Shown here: positions 51,601 to 60,313 of the stretch, in pieces
Position numbering within the stretch: the first letter of the stretch is position 1
Layout: every line of letters begins with the position of its first letter
Origin: Paraliobacillus sp044383835
GTDB taxonomy: Bacteria; Bacillota; Bacilli; Bacillales; Amphibacillaceae
Assembly: GCF_044383835.1 (NCBI RefSeq)
Contig: NZ_JBISEP010000001.1
Location: forward strand, 186,001-250,000
Length of the DNA stretch: 64,000 nucleotides
Reading direction: 5' to 3'
Notes under the pieces: generated by a model
What the model was told of the DNA's origin: nothing
Databases searched by the model: none
What the model saw: only the letters and a program-made list of their open reading frames with translations
Translations under genes and position numbers: made by a program

Positions 51601-52956
51601 CTACACTTTCTCATTCATCAGCAGCTCTTGAAAACTTAATGATTCATCCGTTGTTGGTTCATCTCGCTTATTATTCGCATCATCTTCTTGATGAGAGGAT
51701 TCTGACATTTGCTCACCAAATTCCCCCTGTGCATCTTGTTGTGATAATTGAAATTGCTGCGTTTCTTGTTTTTCAATAACAACTTGTTGTGGAGAGAACA
51801 TATGCTTTAATTGTTGTAAATTACCTTCTAACGCATCTTTAGCTAATTGCGTAGTTGTTGTAATCTTAACAAGCATTTCACCATTTTGTTGAATCATTTT
51901 AACTGTTATATCTCCAAGCTGTCTTGGATTTAAGCGTAGCAATAGCTCATTTGATCCTTTTGCCTTTGAGAAAAACTGACTTGATTTAAGAATTTGCTGA
52001 AATTTTTCTATTAACTCATTCTGTGTTGCTTTTGTGTTACTTGTATTTGATTGATTCATATAGACTAGATATTGTTCAACTTTTGAGATAGATTGACCAG
52101 TTGCATTAGGTATTGCTGTGTTCGTTTGTTTTATATCACTTGCTTCATTGGAATAGTTGGAGAGGGCATTTTTAACCCATTTAGCAACATCTGTTGAAGT
52201 CACTGTTGCATTAGTTTGATATGCTCCCTTTACAGCACCATTCAATCTTTTTTGGTAAACATGCATCAACTGGTTCCATAATTTAGCTTCAGCACCTTTT
52301 TGATTTGACAACACTTGATTAGCAGTATTCGATGAAGTATGGTTCATCTCATTCCATTGCTTCATTAATTTTAGTAATTGAGCACTCAGTTCATTGGTCG
52401 ACCCCTTAGCATTTATCTGTTGCAGTACATCCTTTATTTGACCCCATAACTGGTTCGCTTTTTCTAAAATTGTTTCGCTACTATCCATTGGTTTTATTGA
52501 CGATTGAGCAAAAGCTAGATTTTGTACAGTAAAAGCATTCTCCAAATCAAGACTTTGTTGTGTCTGAATTTGTTGATTGTTGCTAATGTACCAATGTATT
52601 ATAGCTGCATCGATTTTATTCAATCCATCTATATCTAGTTTTTCTTGTAGCGCTGTTAACTCTTCTTGGCTTAATTGTTCCGAGAATTGCTCTAATTGTT
52701 GCGAATCAATTCCTAATAGCTGTAAAATATGTTCTTTATTTTGATCAAACTGCTGTAAAAATTGTAATAAATCTTGTTCTGACGCATCTTTACTTGTTAA
52801 CATCGTTCGAATAGAACTAGATCTATTCGTGAGGCCGCTATTGGAGATAACTTTAAGTATGTTACCAAATTGACCCTCACTTTCTTGCTTAGGTACATTT
52901 AAATTATGAGCCATACTTCGTGTTGAAACGTGTGTTAATAAAGTACCGATATGCAT
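51601..52956 (-). CDS. fliK: Flagellar hook-length control protein FliK
   Basis: FliK measures hook length and triggers the FlhB switch. The protein is typical of the family: a long Gln/Asn/Ser-rich, poorly conserved N-terminal two-thirds, and a conserved C-terminal domain (LLLRLNPRQLGDITVKMIQQNGEMLVKI...ALEGNLQQLKHMFSPQQVVIEK) around residues 330-400. The frame opens at 52974, but the ATG at 52956 is 5 nt behind GGGGGTGA and gives MHIGTLLTHV and 451 residues. It lies between motE and flgD. Confidence 0.9.
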   Translation of the reverse strand: MHIGTLLTHVSTRSMAHNLNVPKQESEGQFGNILKVISNSGLTNRSSSIRTMLTSKDASEQDLLQFLQQFDQNKEHILQLLGIDSQQLEQFSEQLSQEELTALQEKLDIDGLNKIDAAIIHWYISNNQQIQTQQSLDLENAFTVQNLAFAQSSIKPMDSSETILEKANQLWGQIKDVLQQINAKGSTNELSAQLLKLMKQWNEMNHTSSNTANQVLSNQKGAEAKLWNQLMHVYQKRLNGAVKGAYQTNATVTSTDVAKWVKNALSNYSNEASDIKQTNTAIPNATGQSISKVEQYLVYMNQSNTSNTKATQNELIEKFQQILKSSQFFSKAKGSNELLLRLNPRQLGDITVKMIQQNGEMLVKITTTTQLAKDALEGNLQQLKHMFSPQQVVIEKQETQQFQLSQQDAQGEFGEQMSESSHQEDDANNKRDEPTTDESLSFQELLMNEKV

Positions 52957-52984
52957 TTTTTCACCCCCTTTCAACTTTAAATGG

Positions 52985-53566
52985 TTATTCTAACAAGCTT
53001 TTTGTTAATTTGGCAGCAATTTCTGCATCCATTTGACTCAAGACTTCTCCACGATCTTCATCTTTCATTTCGTTTAGTATCGCGGTGGTCGTTTCCAAAT
53101 CTACACTAGCTAATATAGATGCAGCGCGATCTGGTTTCATTTCTTCATATGACTTTGTTAGCTTTGTTAAATTTTTTATTTCTTTTTGATCCACTTCTTT
53201 ATTTTCAGTCGCTTGTGCTAACTGCTCTGTTAACTTCACAACCTCTTGATTCAATTCGTCAATTGTTTGACTTTGAGAAGACACTTCCACTTCTAATGTT
53301 TCAATTTTACTATCTTTTTCAGCTAGTTGATTTTTAAAGTTATCCTGCTCCCGAGCTTTATCTTCTTCTTCTTGGGTTGTAACTACTGTTGATATTATAG
53401 GAACTTGATTTGCTATTTCCTTTGATTTATTAATGACATCAATCCCCATTAAAGACAGAACAATAGATAGTACAATGATTAAGAAAATCAGTGGGACGAT
53501 AATGACTAATACCCATTGAAAAAAACCTGCTTTTTTACGTTTTGTTTTTTCTTGTGTTTGAGCCAT
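52985..53566 (-). CDS. MotE-like (YlxF) flagellar operon protein
   Basis: This 193-residue protein occupies the YlxF position between fliJ and fliK. It has a short basic N-terminus, one membrane segment (residues about 17-42, WVLVIIVPLIFLIIVLSIVL), a long coiled-coil (about 70-135), and a C-terminal MgtE-N-like helical block (ASILASVDLETTTAILNEMKDEDRGEVLSQM). This architecture is shared with MotE proteins, which act as chaperone or assembly partners of the stator in other bacteria. The exact role in Bacillus is not known. Confidence 0.85.
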   Translation of the reverse strand: MAQTQEKTKRKKAGFFQWVLVIIVPLIFLIIVLSIVLSLMGIDVINKSKEIANQVPIISTVVTTQEEEDKAREQDNFKNQLAEKDSKIETLEVEVSSQSQTIDELNQEVVKLTEQLAQATENKEVDQKEIKNLTKLTKSYEEMKPDRAASILASVDLETTTAILNEMKDEDRGEVLSQMDAEIAAKLTKSLLE

Positions 53567-53571
53567 TTAAT

Positions 53572-54018
53572 TCACCTAATTTCATTCTTTAAAAACTGTC
53601 GCATCGACGTTTCATCTAATTGTTTTGATTCTTTATATAAAATACTATTTTTTTTATTTAATTGTTTAGTTTCAACAATCTTTTCGATTTTTTTTACTTC
53701 TACATGAGCTGCTGTCAAGTTATCCTGTTTAAGTTCCATTTGAGTTCTTGCTTGATCAACTTGAGCTTGGATATGCTTTATTTTACTTTTTATCCCGTCG
53801 ATATAAGCATGGTGAGTCGCTAACGTCGTCACGGTACCAGTAGACTCTAAGTAGTAATTATATTGAGCTTGCACTTCTTCCTTTTTTCTCAACAACTGGT
53901 ACAATGTTGTCGCTACAGTTTCAAATTGATCAACAGATTGTTTGTATTCCATCTGTGCATTTTTTTTCAACCGCTCTTGGTGGGATAGTATTTTTTGAAA
54001 AGCGTGTATTTCTGCCAT
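53572..54018 (-). CDS. fliJ: Flagellar export chaperone FliJ
   Basis: FliJ is the coiled-coil stalk of the FliH-FliI export ATPase. The 148-residue protein is almost entirely helical and charged, with heptad-like spacing (KIKHIQAQVDQARTQMELKQDNL). Sequence conservation in this family is low, so the call depends on length, coiled-coil nature and its place directly after fliI. Its ATG overlaps the fliI stop (TAATG). Confidence 0.92.
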   Translation of the reverse strand: MAEIHAFQKILSHQERLKKNAQMEYKQSVDQFETVATTLYQLLRKKEEVQAQYNYYLESTGTVTTLATHHAYIDGIKSKIKHIQAQVDQARTQMELKQDNLTAAHVEVKKIEKIVETKQLNKKNSILYKESKQLDETSMRQFLKNEIR

Positions 54019-55331
54019 TAATTAACCCCTCCATACAACGTTTCCTTCATTATCTCAAATGCCTGTTCCCTTGAAACTGCTTCGTCCATTTCTTGTTTTA
54101 AAAAGCGAATGACTTTAGGATGAAATTGAATCGCATGATCGACTTCTTTACTTGCCCCTTTTTTATATGCACCAATTTGAATAAGTTCATAATTTTCCTC
54201 ATACGTTGCTAAAATAGCTCGGATTTCTTGTGCTAATTGTTGTTCTTTTGTTGATGTGATTTGTGGCATAACACGACTAATTGATTTAAGTACATTAATA
54301 GCAGGATACTGTCCTTGTTCTGCTAATTTTCGATCCAAAACAAAATGTCCATCCAATATTCCTCTAGTTGTATCTGCAATTGGATCATTTAAATCATCTC
54401 CATCAACTAGCACGGTATAAAAAGCAGTAATCGTTCCCTTACTGCTTGTACCCGTCCTTTCTAACAACTTTGGCAACATGGCAAATACAGAAGGTGTATA
54501 TCCTTTTGTTGTAGGTGGTTCACCGATTGCCAACCCTACTTCTCGTTGTGCCATCGCAACTCTAGTAACAGAATCCATCATTAAATTCACATTGTAGTTT
54601 TGGTCTCTAAAATATTCAGCTATTGCTGTTGCCGTATAAGCACCTTTAATTCGCATTAATGCAGGCTGATCAGATGTTGCAACAATGACAATAGATTTTT
54701 TCAAACCTTCTTCACCAAGGTCTTTTTCTACAAACTCTCTAACTTCTCTACCTCTTTCACCAATCAAAGCAATGACGTTAATGTCAGCTTCGCTATTACG
54801 AGCAATCATACCTAGTAAAGTACTTTTTCCAACGCCACTTCCAGCAAATATCCCCACGCGTTGACCTTTCCCTACTGTTAATAAGGTATCAATCGTTTTA
54901 ACACCAATTTGGATTGGTTCTAAAATTCTCGGTCGTGCTAAAGGGTTGGGTGGTGATTGTTCTGTATGATAAGGTAGCAATCCCTTTGGTAACGCTGATT
55001 CGTCCAATGGTTCGCCAATCGCATTAACTATATTCCCAACCAAACCTTTTCCCACCTTGATTGTCAAAGGGGCATTAGTCGCTTCCACCAAACTTCCTGG
55101 ACTAATTTCATTAATAGAAGCATATGGCATGAGCAGCACATTTTCATTATGAAAACCAACCACTTCAGCTAAAATTTTCGTTGTATCTGACGTATGGATG
55201 TAGCAAACATTGCCGATACTGACAGATGGTCCGACTGACTCAATCATTAGTCCAATCACACGCTTTATTTTGCCATAATATTTATACAAATCAGCTTGCT
55301 TCACATGTTCCGCAAAACGTTCAAGATTCAC
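54018..55331 (-). CDS. fliI: Flagellar export ATPase FliI
   Basis: FliI powers delivery of substrates to the export gate. Walker A is GIFAGSGVGKSTLLGMIAR near residue 165, with GERGREVREFVE and the Walker B region NLMMDSVTRVAMAQREVGLAIGEPP. The frame continues upstream to 55379, but the GTG at 55331 has GGAGG 9 nt before it and gives MNLERFAEHVK and 437 residues, matching relatives. It overlaps the end of fliH by 11 nt. Confidence 0.96.
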   Translation of the reverse strand: MNLERFAEHVKQADLYKYYGKIKRVIGLMIESVGPSVSIGNVCYIHTSDTTKILAEVVGFHNENVLLMPYASINEISPGSLVEATNAPLTIKVGKGLVGNIVNAIGEPLDESALPKGLLPYHTEQSPPNPLARPRILEPIQIGVKTIDTLLTVGKGQRVGIFAGSGVGKSTLLGMIARNSEADINVIALIGERGREVREFVEKDLGEEGLKKSIVIVATSDQPALMRIKGAYTATAIAEYFRDQNYNVNLMMDSVTRVAMAQREVGLAIGEPPTTKGYTPSVFAMLPKLLERTGTSSKGTITAFYTVLVDGDDLNDPIADTTRGILDGHFVLDRKLAEQGQYPAINVLKSISRVMPQITSTKEQQLAQEIRAILATYEENYELIQIGAYKKGASKEVDHAIQFHPKVIRFLKQEMDEAVSREQAFEIMKETLYGGVN

Positions 55332-56052
55332 TATCCATTTCCTCCAACAACGCATGCAATTGATTGCGTAGATTTTCAAGTTGTGTATCTATACTTGCAT
55401 CAATTTTCCCAATTGGAGTCTCTATAACACAGCTCCCCACCTGTAATGTATCATCAGGATAAAAGCTTAACTCTATTTTTGGATCTACGATAGAAAAAAG
55501 TTCGTCTTTATATTTTTGGCAAATAAGATAATCATCTGGATGTGCATGTATTTGAATGGTAGGTTGTTCTCTTGCTTCTTGTAACACACTTTTAACTATT
55601 TCTATGTAAGCATCTTTGTCAACAATTGATTGATGAACAATTTTCGTTGCGGCATCTAAGCTTATGTTTAAAATAAATCGTTCATTTTGAGTTATCATTT
55701 CCATTCGTTCAGCCCTAGTGATGTCTATTATTTTTTTTGCTTCATGAATTAAATTTTGATAATTTAATAGACTTTCTTGTTTGCCTTGTTCAAAACCAGC
55801 GTTGTACCCTTCTTCTTTTGCTTGCTCAATCCATGTTAACTTTTCTTCTTGCCATGCTATTTTCTCTGCTTCTATTTGCTTGTGTTTTGTCTCTATCCAT
55901 TCTTGGGTGTCTTGTTTTTGTTCTTGTAATTGCTGTTCAGCTTTTGTAATTTGAACAAATTTATCTTCATAACTCTGTTGCTCTTCTTCCACATCTATTT
56001 TTGGTAAATGAATAGGTCTAAGACCAATCACTTTGCGAGAAGGACTACACAA
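55321..56052 (-). CDS. fliH: Flagellar export stator protein FliH
   Basis: FliH is the peripheral stalk that tethers the export ATPase to the C-ring. A coiled-coil with Glu/Gln/Lys-rich repeats (about residues 35-100) precedes the globular FliH domain (NISLDAATKIVHQSIVDKDAYIEIVKSVLQEAREQP... and IDASIDTQLENLRNQL). The start is uncertain: the ATG at 56061 touches GGAGGAG, while the TTG at 56052 is 9 nt behind it and gives MCSPSRKVIGLRPI and 243 residues. It overlaps the fliG stop. Confidence 0.92.
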   Translation of the reverse strand: MCSPSRKVIGLRPIHLPKIDVEEEQQSYEDKFVQITKAEQQLQEQKQDTQEWIETKHKQIEAEKIAWQEEKLTWIEQAKEEGYNAGFEQGKQESLLNYQNLIHEAKKIIDITRAERMEMITQNERFILNISLDAATKIVHQSIVDKDAYIEIVKSVLQEAREQPTIQIHAHPDDYLICQKYKDELFSIVDPKIELSFYPDDTLQVGSCVIETPIGKIDASIDTQLENLRNQLHALLEEMDSES

Positions 56053-57058
56053 TAATATCATCTCCTCCACCGCGAGCAATTACAATTTCTCCAACCTCTT
56101 CTAAACGACGAATAGCAGAAACAATTCGAGTTTGAGCTTCCTCTACATCACGCAATCTGACAGGCCCCATAAATTCCATTTCCTCTTTAAAGGTTTCAAC
56201 CATTCTAGTAGACATGTTGCTAAACGCAACTTCTTTCACTTCATCACTTGCTACTTTCAACGCTAAGCGGAGGTCATCATTTTCAACTTCACGAACAACA
56301 CGTTGAATCGCCCGGTTGTCTAATGTAACAATATCTTCAAAGACAAACATACGTTTCTTAATTTCTTCTGCTAATTCTGGATCTTGAATTTCCAATGCAT
56401 CCAAAATTGTTCGCTCTGTACTACGATCTACCCCATTTAACACTTCAACAACTGCTTGTATCCCACCAGTTTGTGTGTAATCTTGGGTAACCGTTGCAGA
56501 CAATTTCCTCTCTAATATTTGTTCTACTTCATTAATTATTTCCGGTGAAGTAGAATCCATTAATGCAATTCGCTTTGCAATATCAGCTTGCATTTCTTGA
56601 GGAAGTTCTGAAAGAATTTGACCAGCTTGCTCTTTTTCTAAATAAGACAAAATAAGTGCGATTGTTTGCGGATGTTCGTTTTGAATAAAATTCAAAATTT
56701 GACCGGGTTCAGCTCTTCGTGCAAAATCAAATGGTTTAACTTGTAGAGAGGAAGTCAAACGATTAACAATATTTGTTGCTTCCTCTGCACCCAATGCTTT
56801 TTCTAGCACTGTTTTAGCATAATTAATCCCACCTTGAGTAATATAGTCTTGCGCTAATGCAATCTGGTGGAATTGATCTAGCACTACTTCTTTTTGATCT
56901 GATTCTACTTTTTTAACAGATGAAATTTCTAATGTTAGTTTTTCTATTTCTTCTTCCGTTAAGTGTTTGTAAACTTGAGCAGAAACATCTGGACCTAATG
57001 ATATTAATAGAATCGCAGCTTTTTGTTTTCCTGTCAGTTTTTTATTTCGTACGACCAT
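56045..57058 (-). CDS. fliG: Flagellar motor switch protein FliG
   Basis: FliG couples the C-ring to the MS ring and interacts with the stator. The N-terminal FliF-binding domain begins LTGKQKAAILLISLGPDVSAQVYKHLTEEEIEKL. The middle EHPQTIALILSYLEKEQAGQIL segment carries the EHPQ motif, and the C-terminal domain contains the torque helix (ALKVASDEVKEVAFSNMSTRMVETFKEEMEFMGPVRLRDVEEAQ). Length is 337 residues. GGGGGAAACC precedes the ATG. Confidence 0.97.
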   Translation of the reverse strand: MVVRNKKLTGKQKAAILLISLGPDVSAQVYKHLTEEEIEKLTLEISSVKKVESDQKEVVLDQFHQIALAQDYITQGGINYAKTVLEKALGAEEATNIVNRLTSSLQVKPFDFARRAEPGQILNFIQNEHPQTIALILSYLEKEQAGQILSELPQEMQADIAKRIALMDSTSPEIINEVEQILERKLSATVTQDYTQTGGIQAVVEVLNGVDRSTERTILDALEIQDPELAEEIKKRMFVFEDIVTLDNRAIQRVVREVENDDLRLALKVASDEVKEVAFSNMSTRMVETFKEEMEFMGPVRLRDVEEAQTRIVSAIRRLEEVGEIVIARGGGDDIIV

Positions 57059-57070
57059 AAAGGTTTCCCC

Positions 57071-58669
57071 CTAATCTTCTGCAATCCAGCTGCGTAGTAA
57101 TTTGGCAAATTCTTCAGGTTTGTCTTTTGCCATTTTTTCTAGCTGCTTTCTTCTAATAGATGATTCTGTATCAGCTTTGTTTTCAATATCTGGTATCTCA
57201 ATTTCATTCTGTACGTTTACCTCTTCACTTATAACTTCATCTTCTGTTCTTCTTTTTCTAACAATGATAATAATTAAAGCAATAATACCAATTAATAAGA
57301 TGGCACCAATAATATAAACCCAAGTCGGTATCCCTGTCATTAAAGGCTTTTGTCCTTGTGTGTGATTAAAGGTTTGGAACACAATAGAAGTTTTTTCTTG
57401 AGGATCAATATCCCCATATGTTTCATCTACAGACGTTGATATAATTGAATCTAAAATAGATGCAATACTTGCCTCTACATCTGCTTGTTCTTGTGCCGTT
57501 AACAACTCCGGTTCTCCATTTTCAGCAAGTGTTTCCTTTGAGTTATCTACTGCAATTTGAATTCCTAAATCGCGAACTTTATATGGACTTTCAACAATTT
57601 CACGTGTAATACGATCGAATTCATAGTTGATAGACTCCTGAACCATTTCGTACTCCCCGTTATTTCCATCTTCAGTAGCAGGATAGTTAGCTATGTCTTC
57701 TTCCCCTACCCCTGGTGTTCCTGCTGCTGCGGCTCCTTCACCTGTATACGTTTCTGTAATAGTTTCTACACTAACTGGTAATCCTTCTTTTTCTTCTTCA
57801 TCCACTGGTTCAACAATTTCTTCTATACGATTTTCTTTTGTGAAATCAACGTCAGCTGTAACAGAAGCAACAACTTTATCTGCACCAATCATTGTTCCAA
57901 GTAATTGCTGGACACGGCGCTGGATATCACGCTCAATGTCCTGTTTTATTTGTTGCTGTGTTGCATATGTATCTCCACTTCCAATATTTTCTGATCCTTT
58001 TTGATCATAATAATTAAAATTTTGATCCATGATAACAATATTATCAGTAGCTAAGTTAGGTACTGTTTTTGACACTAAATGATAAAGTGAATTAATTTGA
58101 CTTTCATCAAATTGATATCCCGGTGTCGTAGTGAGCACAACTGAAGCTGATGCTGTTTCTTGATCATCACTTATAAAAACTTGCTCCTGTGGTAAATTGA
58201 TCATGACAGTTGCATCTTCAATACCGGAGATACCAGTAATTAATCCGGCAAGTTCTGTTTGCATCGCGTCTAATTTCATCACGTCAAATTCGTTATCTGT
58301 CATCCCCCACGAAGTATTCTGGCTAAAAAATGAGTAGTCAATACTACCACTATCCGGAATACCTTGGGCAGCTAAGTCAACTAATAACGTATCCGCTTGG
58401 TCGCTAGGCACCATAATGGTTGAACCTGACTCTTTTAATTCGTACTTAACTCCACGTGCATCTAGTTCAGCTTTTATCTGACCAATTTCTTGAACAGATA
58501 AATTATTATACAGTGCAACCATATTTGGCCTAGCTAACAAAAGTGTTCCGCCTATAACGATGACGAGAAACAAAATAATCATAGAAAAAAAGAACCCTTT
58601 TTGTTTTTTTGATTTTGCTTGCCAATAATCTATTATATTATTTTTATAGTTTTCTATTTTTTGTTTCAT
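57071..58669 (-). CDS. fliF: Flagellar MS-ring protein FliF
   Basis: FliF builds the membrane-supramembrane ring on which the flagellum assembles. Membrane segments lie at residues about 25-46 and 443-466. The periplasmic-type ring-building motifs sit between them (RPNMVALYNNLSVQEIGQIKAELDARGVKYEL and MVQESINYEFDRITREIVESPYKVRDLGIQIAVDN). The C-terminal tail that binds FliG ends KLLRSWIAED. Length is 532 residues. GGAGG lies about 10 nt before the ATG. Confidence 0.97.
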   Translation of the reverse strand: MKQKIENYKNNIIDYWQAKSKKQKGFFFSMIILFLVIVIGGTLLLARPNMVALYNNLSVQEIGQIKAELDARGVKYELKESGSTIMVPSDQADTLLVDLAAQGIPDSGSIDYSFFSQNTSWGMTDNEFDVMKLDAMQTELAGLITGISGIEDATVMINLPQEQVFISDDQETASASVVLTTTPGYQFDESQINSLYHLVSKTVPNLATDNIVIMDQNFNYYDQKGSENIGSGDTYATQQQIKQDIERDIQRRVQQLLGTMIGADKVVASVTADVDFTKENRIEEIVEPVDEEEKEGLPVSVETITETYTGEGAAAAGTPGVGEEDIANYPATEDGNNGEYEMVQESINYEFDRITREIVESPYKVRDLGIQIAVDNSKETLAENGEPELLTAQEQADVEASIASILDSIISTSVDETYGDIDPQEKTSIVFQTFNHTQGQKPLMTGIPTWVYIIGAILLIGIIALIIIIVRKRRTEDEVISEEVNVQNEIEIPDIENKADTESSIRRKQLEKMAKDKPEEFAKLLRSWIAED

Positions 58670-58713
58670 CCTCTGCCTCCATAAAACATAAGCAACGCAT
58701 CTTTCATTTTAAA

Positions 58714-59022
58714 TTAAATCTGCATTCTCATTATTTCGTTATAAGCATCTATTGCTTTTTTTTGCACTTCTATTGCCGTATTCAAGGTGATACTAGCCTT
58801 CTGAGCAGTGATCATTACATCATGTAAGTCATCAATCTCACCGTTAACTAAAGCTTTCGTCTTCTCGTCCGAAACTATTTGTGACGTGTTTAATTGGTTG
58901 ATTGCATCTTTCAAACTTGAAGCAAACTGTTTTTGCGCCTTATTGGGCGATACGCTTTTTGCTTGGTCAGCTTGATTCAACGAATGAGGCATCAATTGCA
59001 AACTTTGAATCCCACTAGTCAT
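58714..59022 (-). CDS. fliE: Flagellar hook-basal body protein FliE
   Basis: FliE links the MS ring to the rod. The 102-residue protein has the family core FASSLKDAINQLNTSQIVSDEKTKALVNGEIDDLHDVMITAQKASITLNTAIEVQKKAIDAYNEIMRMQI, which fills its C-terminal two thirds. GAAAGGGATG precedes the ATG. It lies between flgC and fliF. Confidence 0.96.
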   Translation of the reverse strand: MTSGIQSLQLMPHSLNQADQAKSVSPNKAQKQFASSLKDAINQLNTSQIVSDEKTKALVNGEIDDLHDVMITAQKASITLNTAIEVQKKAIDAYNEIMRMQI

Positions 59023-59042
59023 TATTCACATCCCTTTCATAA

Positions 59043-59495
59043 TCATTTCCCTATTTCTAATGCTTTCATTAACATACCTTTAGTAGCATTAAGCGATGTC
59101 ACGTTTGCTTCATATGACCTTGTTGCACTCATAAGGTCAACCATCTCTTCTAGCGTATCCACGTTTGGCATTGCTACATAACCTTCCTCGTTAGCATCAG
59201 GGTGGCTTGGGTTATACACCATTGTAAATGGTTCATCATCCTCAGATATACTTGCAACTCTAACTCCTGATCCAATACTTGTATTTTTTGTCGCTTTATT
59301 TAGGTATGATGAAAAAGGTGTGCCGCTTTCTTGAAAAGTAACCATTTTTCTTCTATATGGCTCATATTCCCCTTGTTCATTAACGGTCGCCCTTGTTGTT
59401 TCCGCATTGGCGATATTTGATGATATCGTGTCCATGCGCAATCGTTGTGCAGTTAAAGCACTAGCACTCGTATTAATAGAATGAAATATACTCAA
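59043..59495 (-). CDS. flgC: Flagellar proximal rod protein FlgC
   Basis: FlgC is a rod subunit. It has the rod N-terminal signature (FHSINTSASALTAQRLRMDTISSNIANAETTRA) and a C-terminal helix (PNVDTLEEMVDLMSATRSYEANVTSLNATKGMLMKALEIGK). Length is 150 residues. The start is a TTG immediately after the flgB stop codon, with GGAGGA in the end of flgB, so translation is coupled. Confidence 0.96.
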   Translation of the reverse strand: MSIFHSINTSASALTAQRLRMDTISSNIANAETTRATVNEQGEYEPYRRKMVTFQESGTPFSSYLNKATKNTSIGSGVRVASISEDDEPFTMVYNPSHPDANEEGYVAMPNVDTLEEMVDLMSATRSYEANVTSLNATKGMLMKALEIGK

Positions 59496-59894
59496 TTACG
59501 CTCCTCCTCCACGAATAACGGTCTGTAAACTATTAAATTTACCATTTAAACGATCTACCAATGCTTGATAGTAAAGTTGATTTGTTGCTAGTTCAGACAT
59601 TTCTTTATCAATATCGACATTATTCCCATTATGGTTGTACTGTGTATTTTTACTAGCTACAACTTGAAATGGTTGATTTTTTGTTCGGTTGAAGGTAAGA
59701 TGTTTTTCATGTGTTCGTTTTGCTTGAAATTCAGTATCTAATTGTTTATGTAACACATCTTTAAAGACAACGTTTTTTGTTTTATAATTTTCAGTATCAA
59801 CGTTTGCTATATTATTTGCGATTGTTTGATTTTTCAATGTTGAATAGTTTAATCCACTTTGAAGTGCACTAATTGATTCTCCAAATAACGACAT
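59496..59894 (-). CDS. flgB: Flagellar proximal rod protein FlgB
   Basis: FlgB is the first rod subunit and the first gene of the 28.7-kb fla/che operon. The rod signature NYSTLKNQTIANNIANVDTENYKTKNVVFKDVLHK is at residues 16-50, and DKEMSELATNQLYYQALVDRLNGKFNSLQTVI forms the C-terminal helix. Length is 132 residues. AGGAGGTG lies 7 nt before the ATG. The 419-bp region upstream holds the operon's promoters and the codY terminator. Confidence 0.96.
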   Translation of the reverse strand: MSLFGESISALQSGLNYSTLKNQTIANNIANVDTENYKTKNVVFKDVLHKQLDTEFQAKRTHEKHLTFNRTKNQPFQVVASKNTQYNHNGNNVDIDKEMSELATNQLYYQALVDRLNGKFNSLQTVIRGGGA

Positions 59895-59980
59895 ACATTA
59901 ACACCTCCTATAAATAACCCTTATAAAAATGTATTTTATATCGAATATTGTAAATTAAATATCATAAAGTGTCTATCCTA

Positions 59981-60008
59981 TTTATGGATATACTAACTAT
60001 AGTTTCAA
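59981..60008 (-). promoter_or_regulatory. Possible sigma-A promoter of the fla/che operon
   Basis: TTGAAA (60003-60008), 16 nt, CATAAA (59981-59986) on the minus strand would start transcription about 80 nt before flgB. It overlaps the palindrome AACTATAGTT (59995-60004). I found no good sigma-D match (TAAA-N15-GCCGATAT); only TTCGATAT near 59938 resembles its -10. The rest of the gap 59895-60313 is AT-rich without a gene. Confidence 0.35.
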
Positions 60009-60260
60009 CCTAAATTGATTAATTGAGTCAAAAGTACTATCATGATGCGCTCATATTTCTAAAAAAAATGAAACGTATGTTTTACTGTCTAGAGTATCTA
60101 AGCGTTTATACATTATTGAAAATCGCTTGAAAGACGATATTATAAGTCATTTCACTTATACTAGTCTTATTTGCTCATTTTTTGTAATAATTAAGGTTTT
60201 TTTATATTTTAGGTTTAAGTTTGTGTTTAGGTTTTTTTGTTTTCTATTACTATTAGATGG

Positions 60261-60275
60261 AATTTTCAGCAAAAA
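60261..60275. promoter_or_regulatory. Candidate CodY box between codY and flgB
   Basis: AATTTTCAGCAAAAA matches 12 of 15 positions of the CodY consensus AATTTTCWGAAAATT. It lies where the codY terminator's T-run begins. CodY is known to repress the fla/che promoter in B. subtilis; here the site is about 250 bp upstream of the proposed promoter, so a role is uncertain. Confidence 0.35.
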
Positions 60276-60303
60276 AAAGACGCTTTTTTTAAAAGCGTCT
60301 TTT
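60271..60303 (-). terminator. Terminator after codY
   Basis: A perfect 13-bp stem (60275-60287 with 60291-60303), core AGACGC/GCGTCT, has a 3-nt loop and is followed by T residues on the minus strand. It closes the xerC-hslVU-codY operon 10 bp past the codY stop. Confidence 0.92.
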
Positions 60304-60313
60304 CACATATTAA

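Noticed and set aside
59930..59945. Sigma-D promoter of the fla/che operon
   Set aside because: TTCGATAT resembles the -10 GCCGATAT, but no TAAA lies 14-16 nt upstream.
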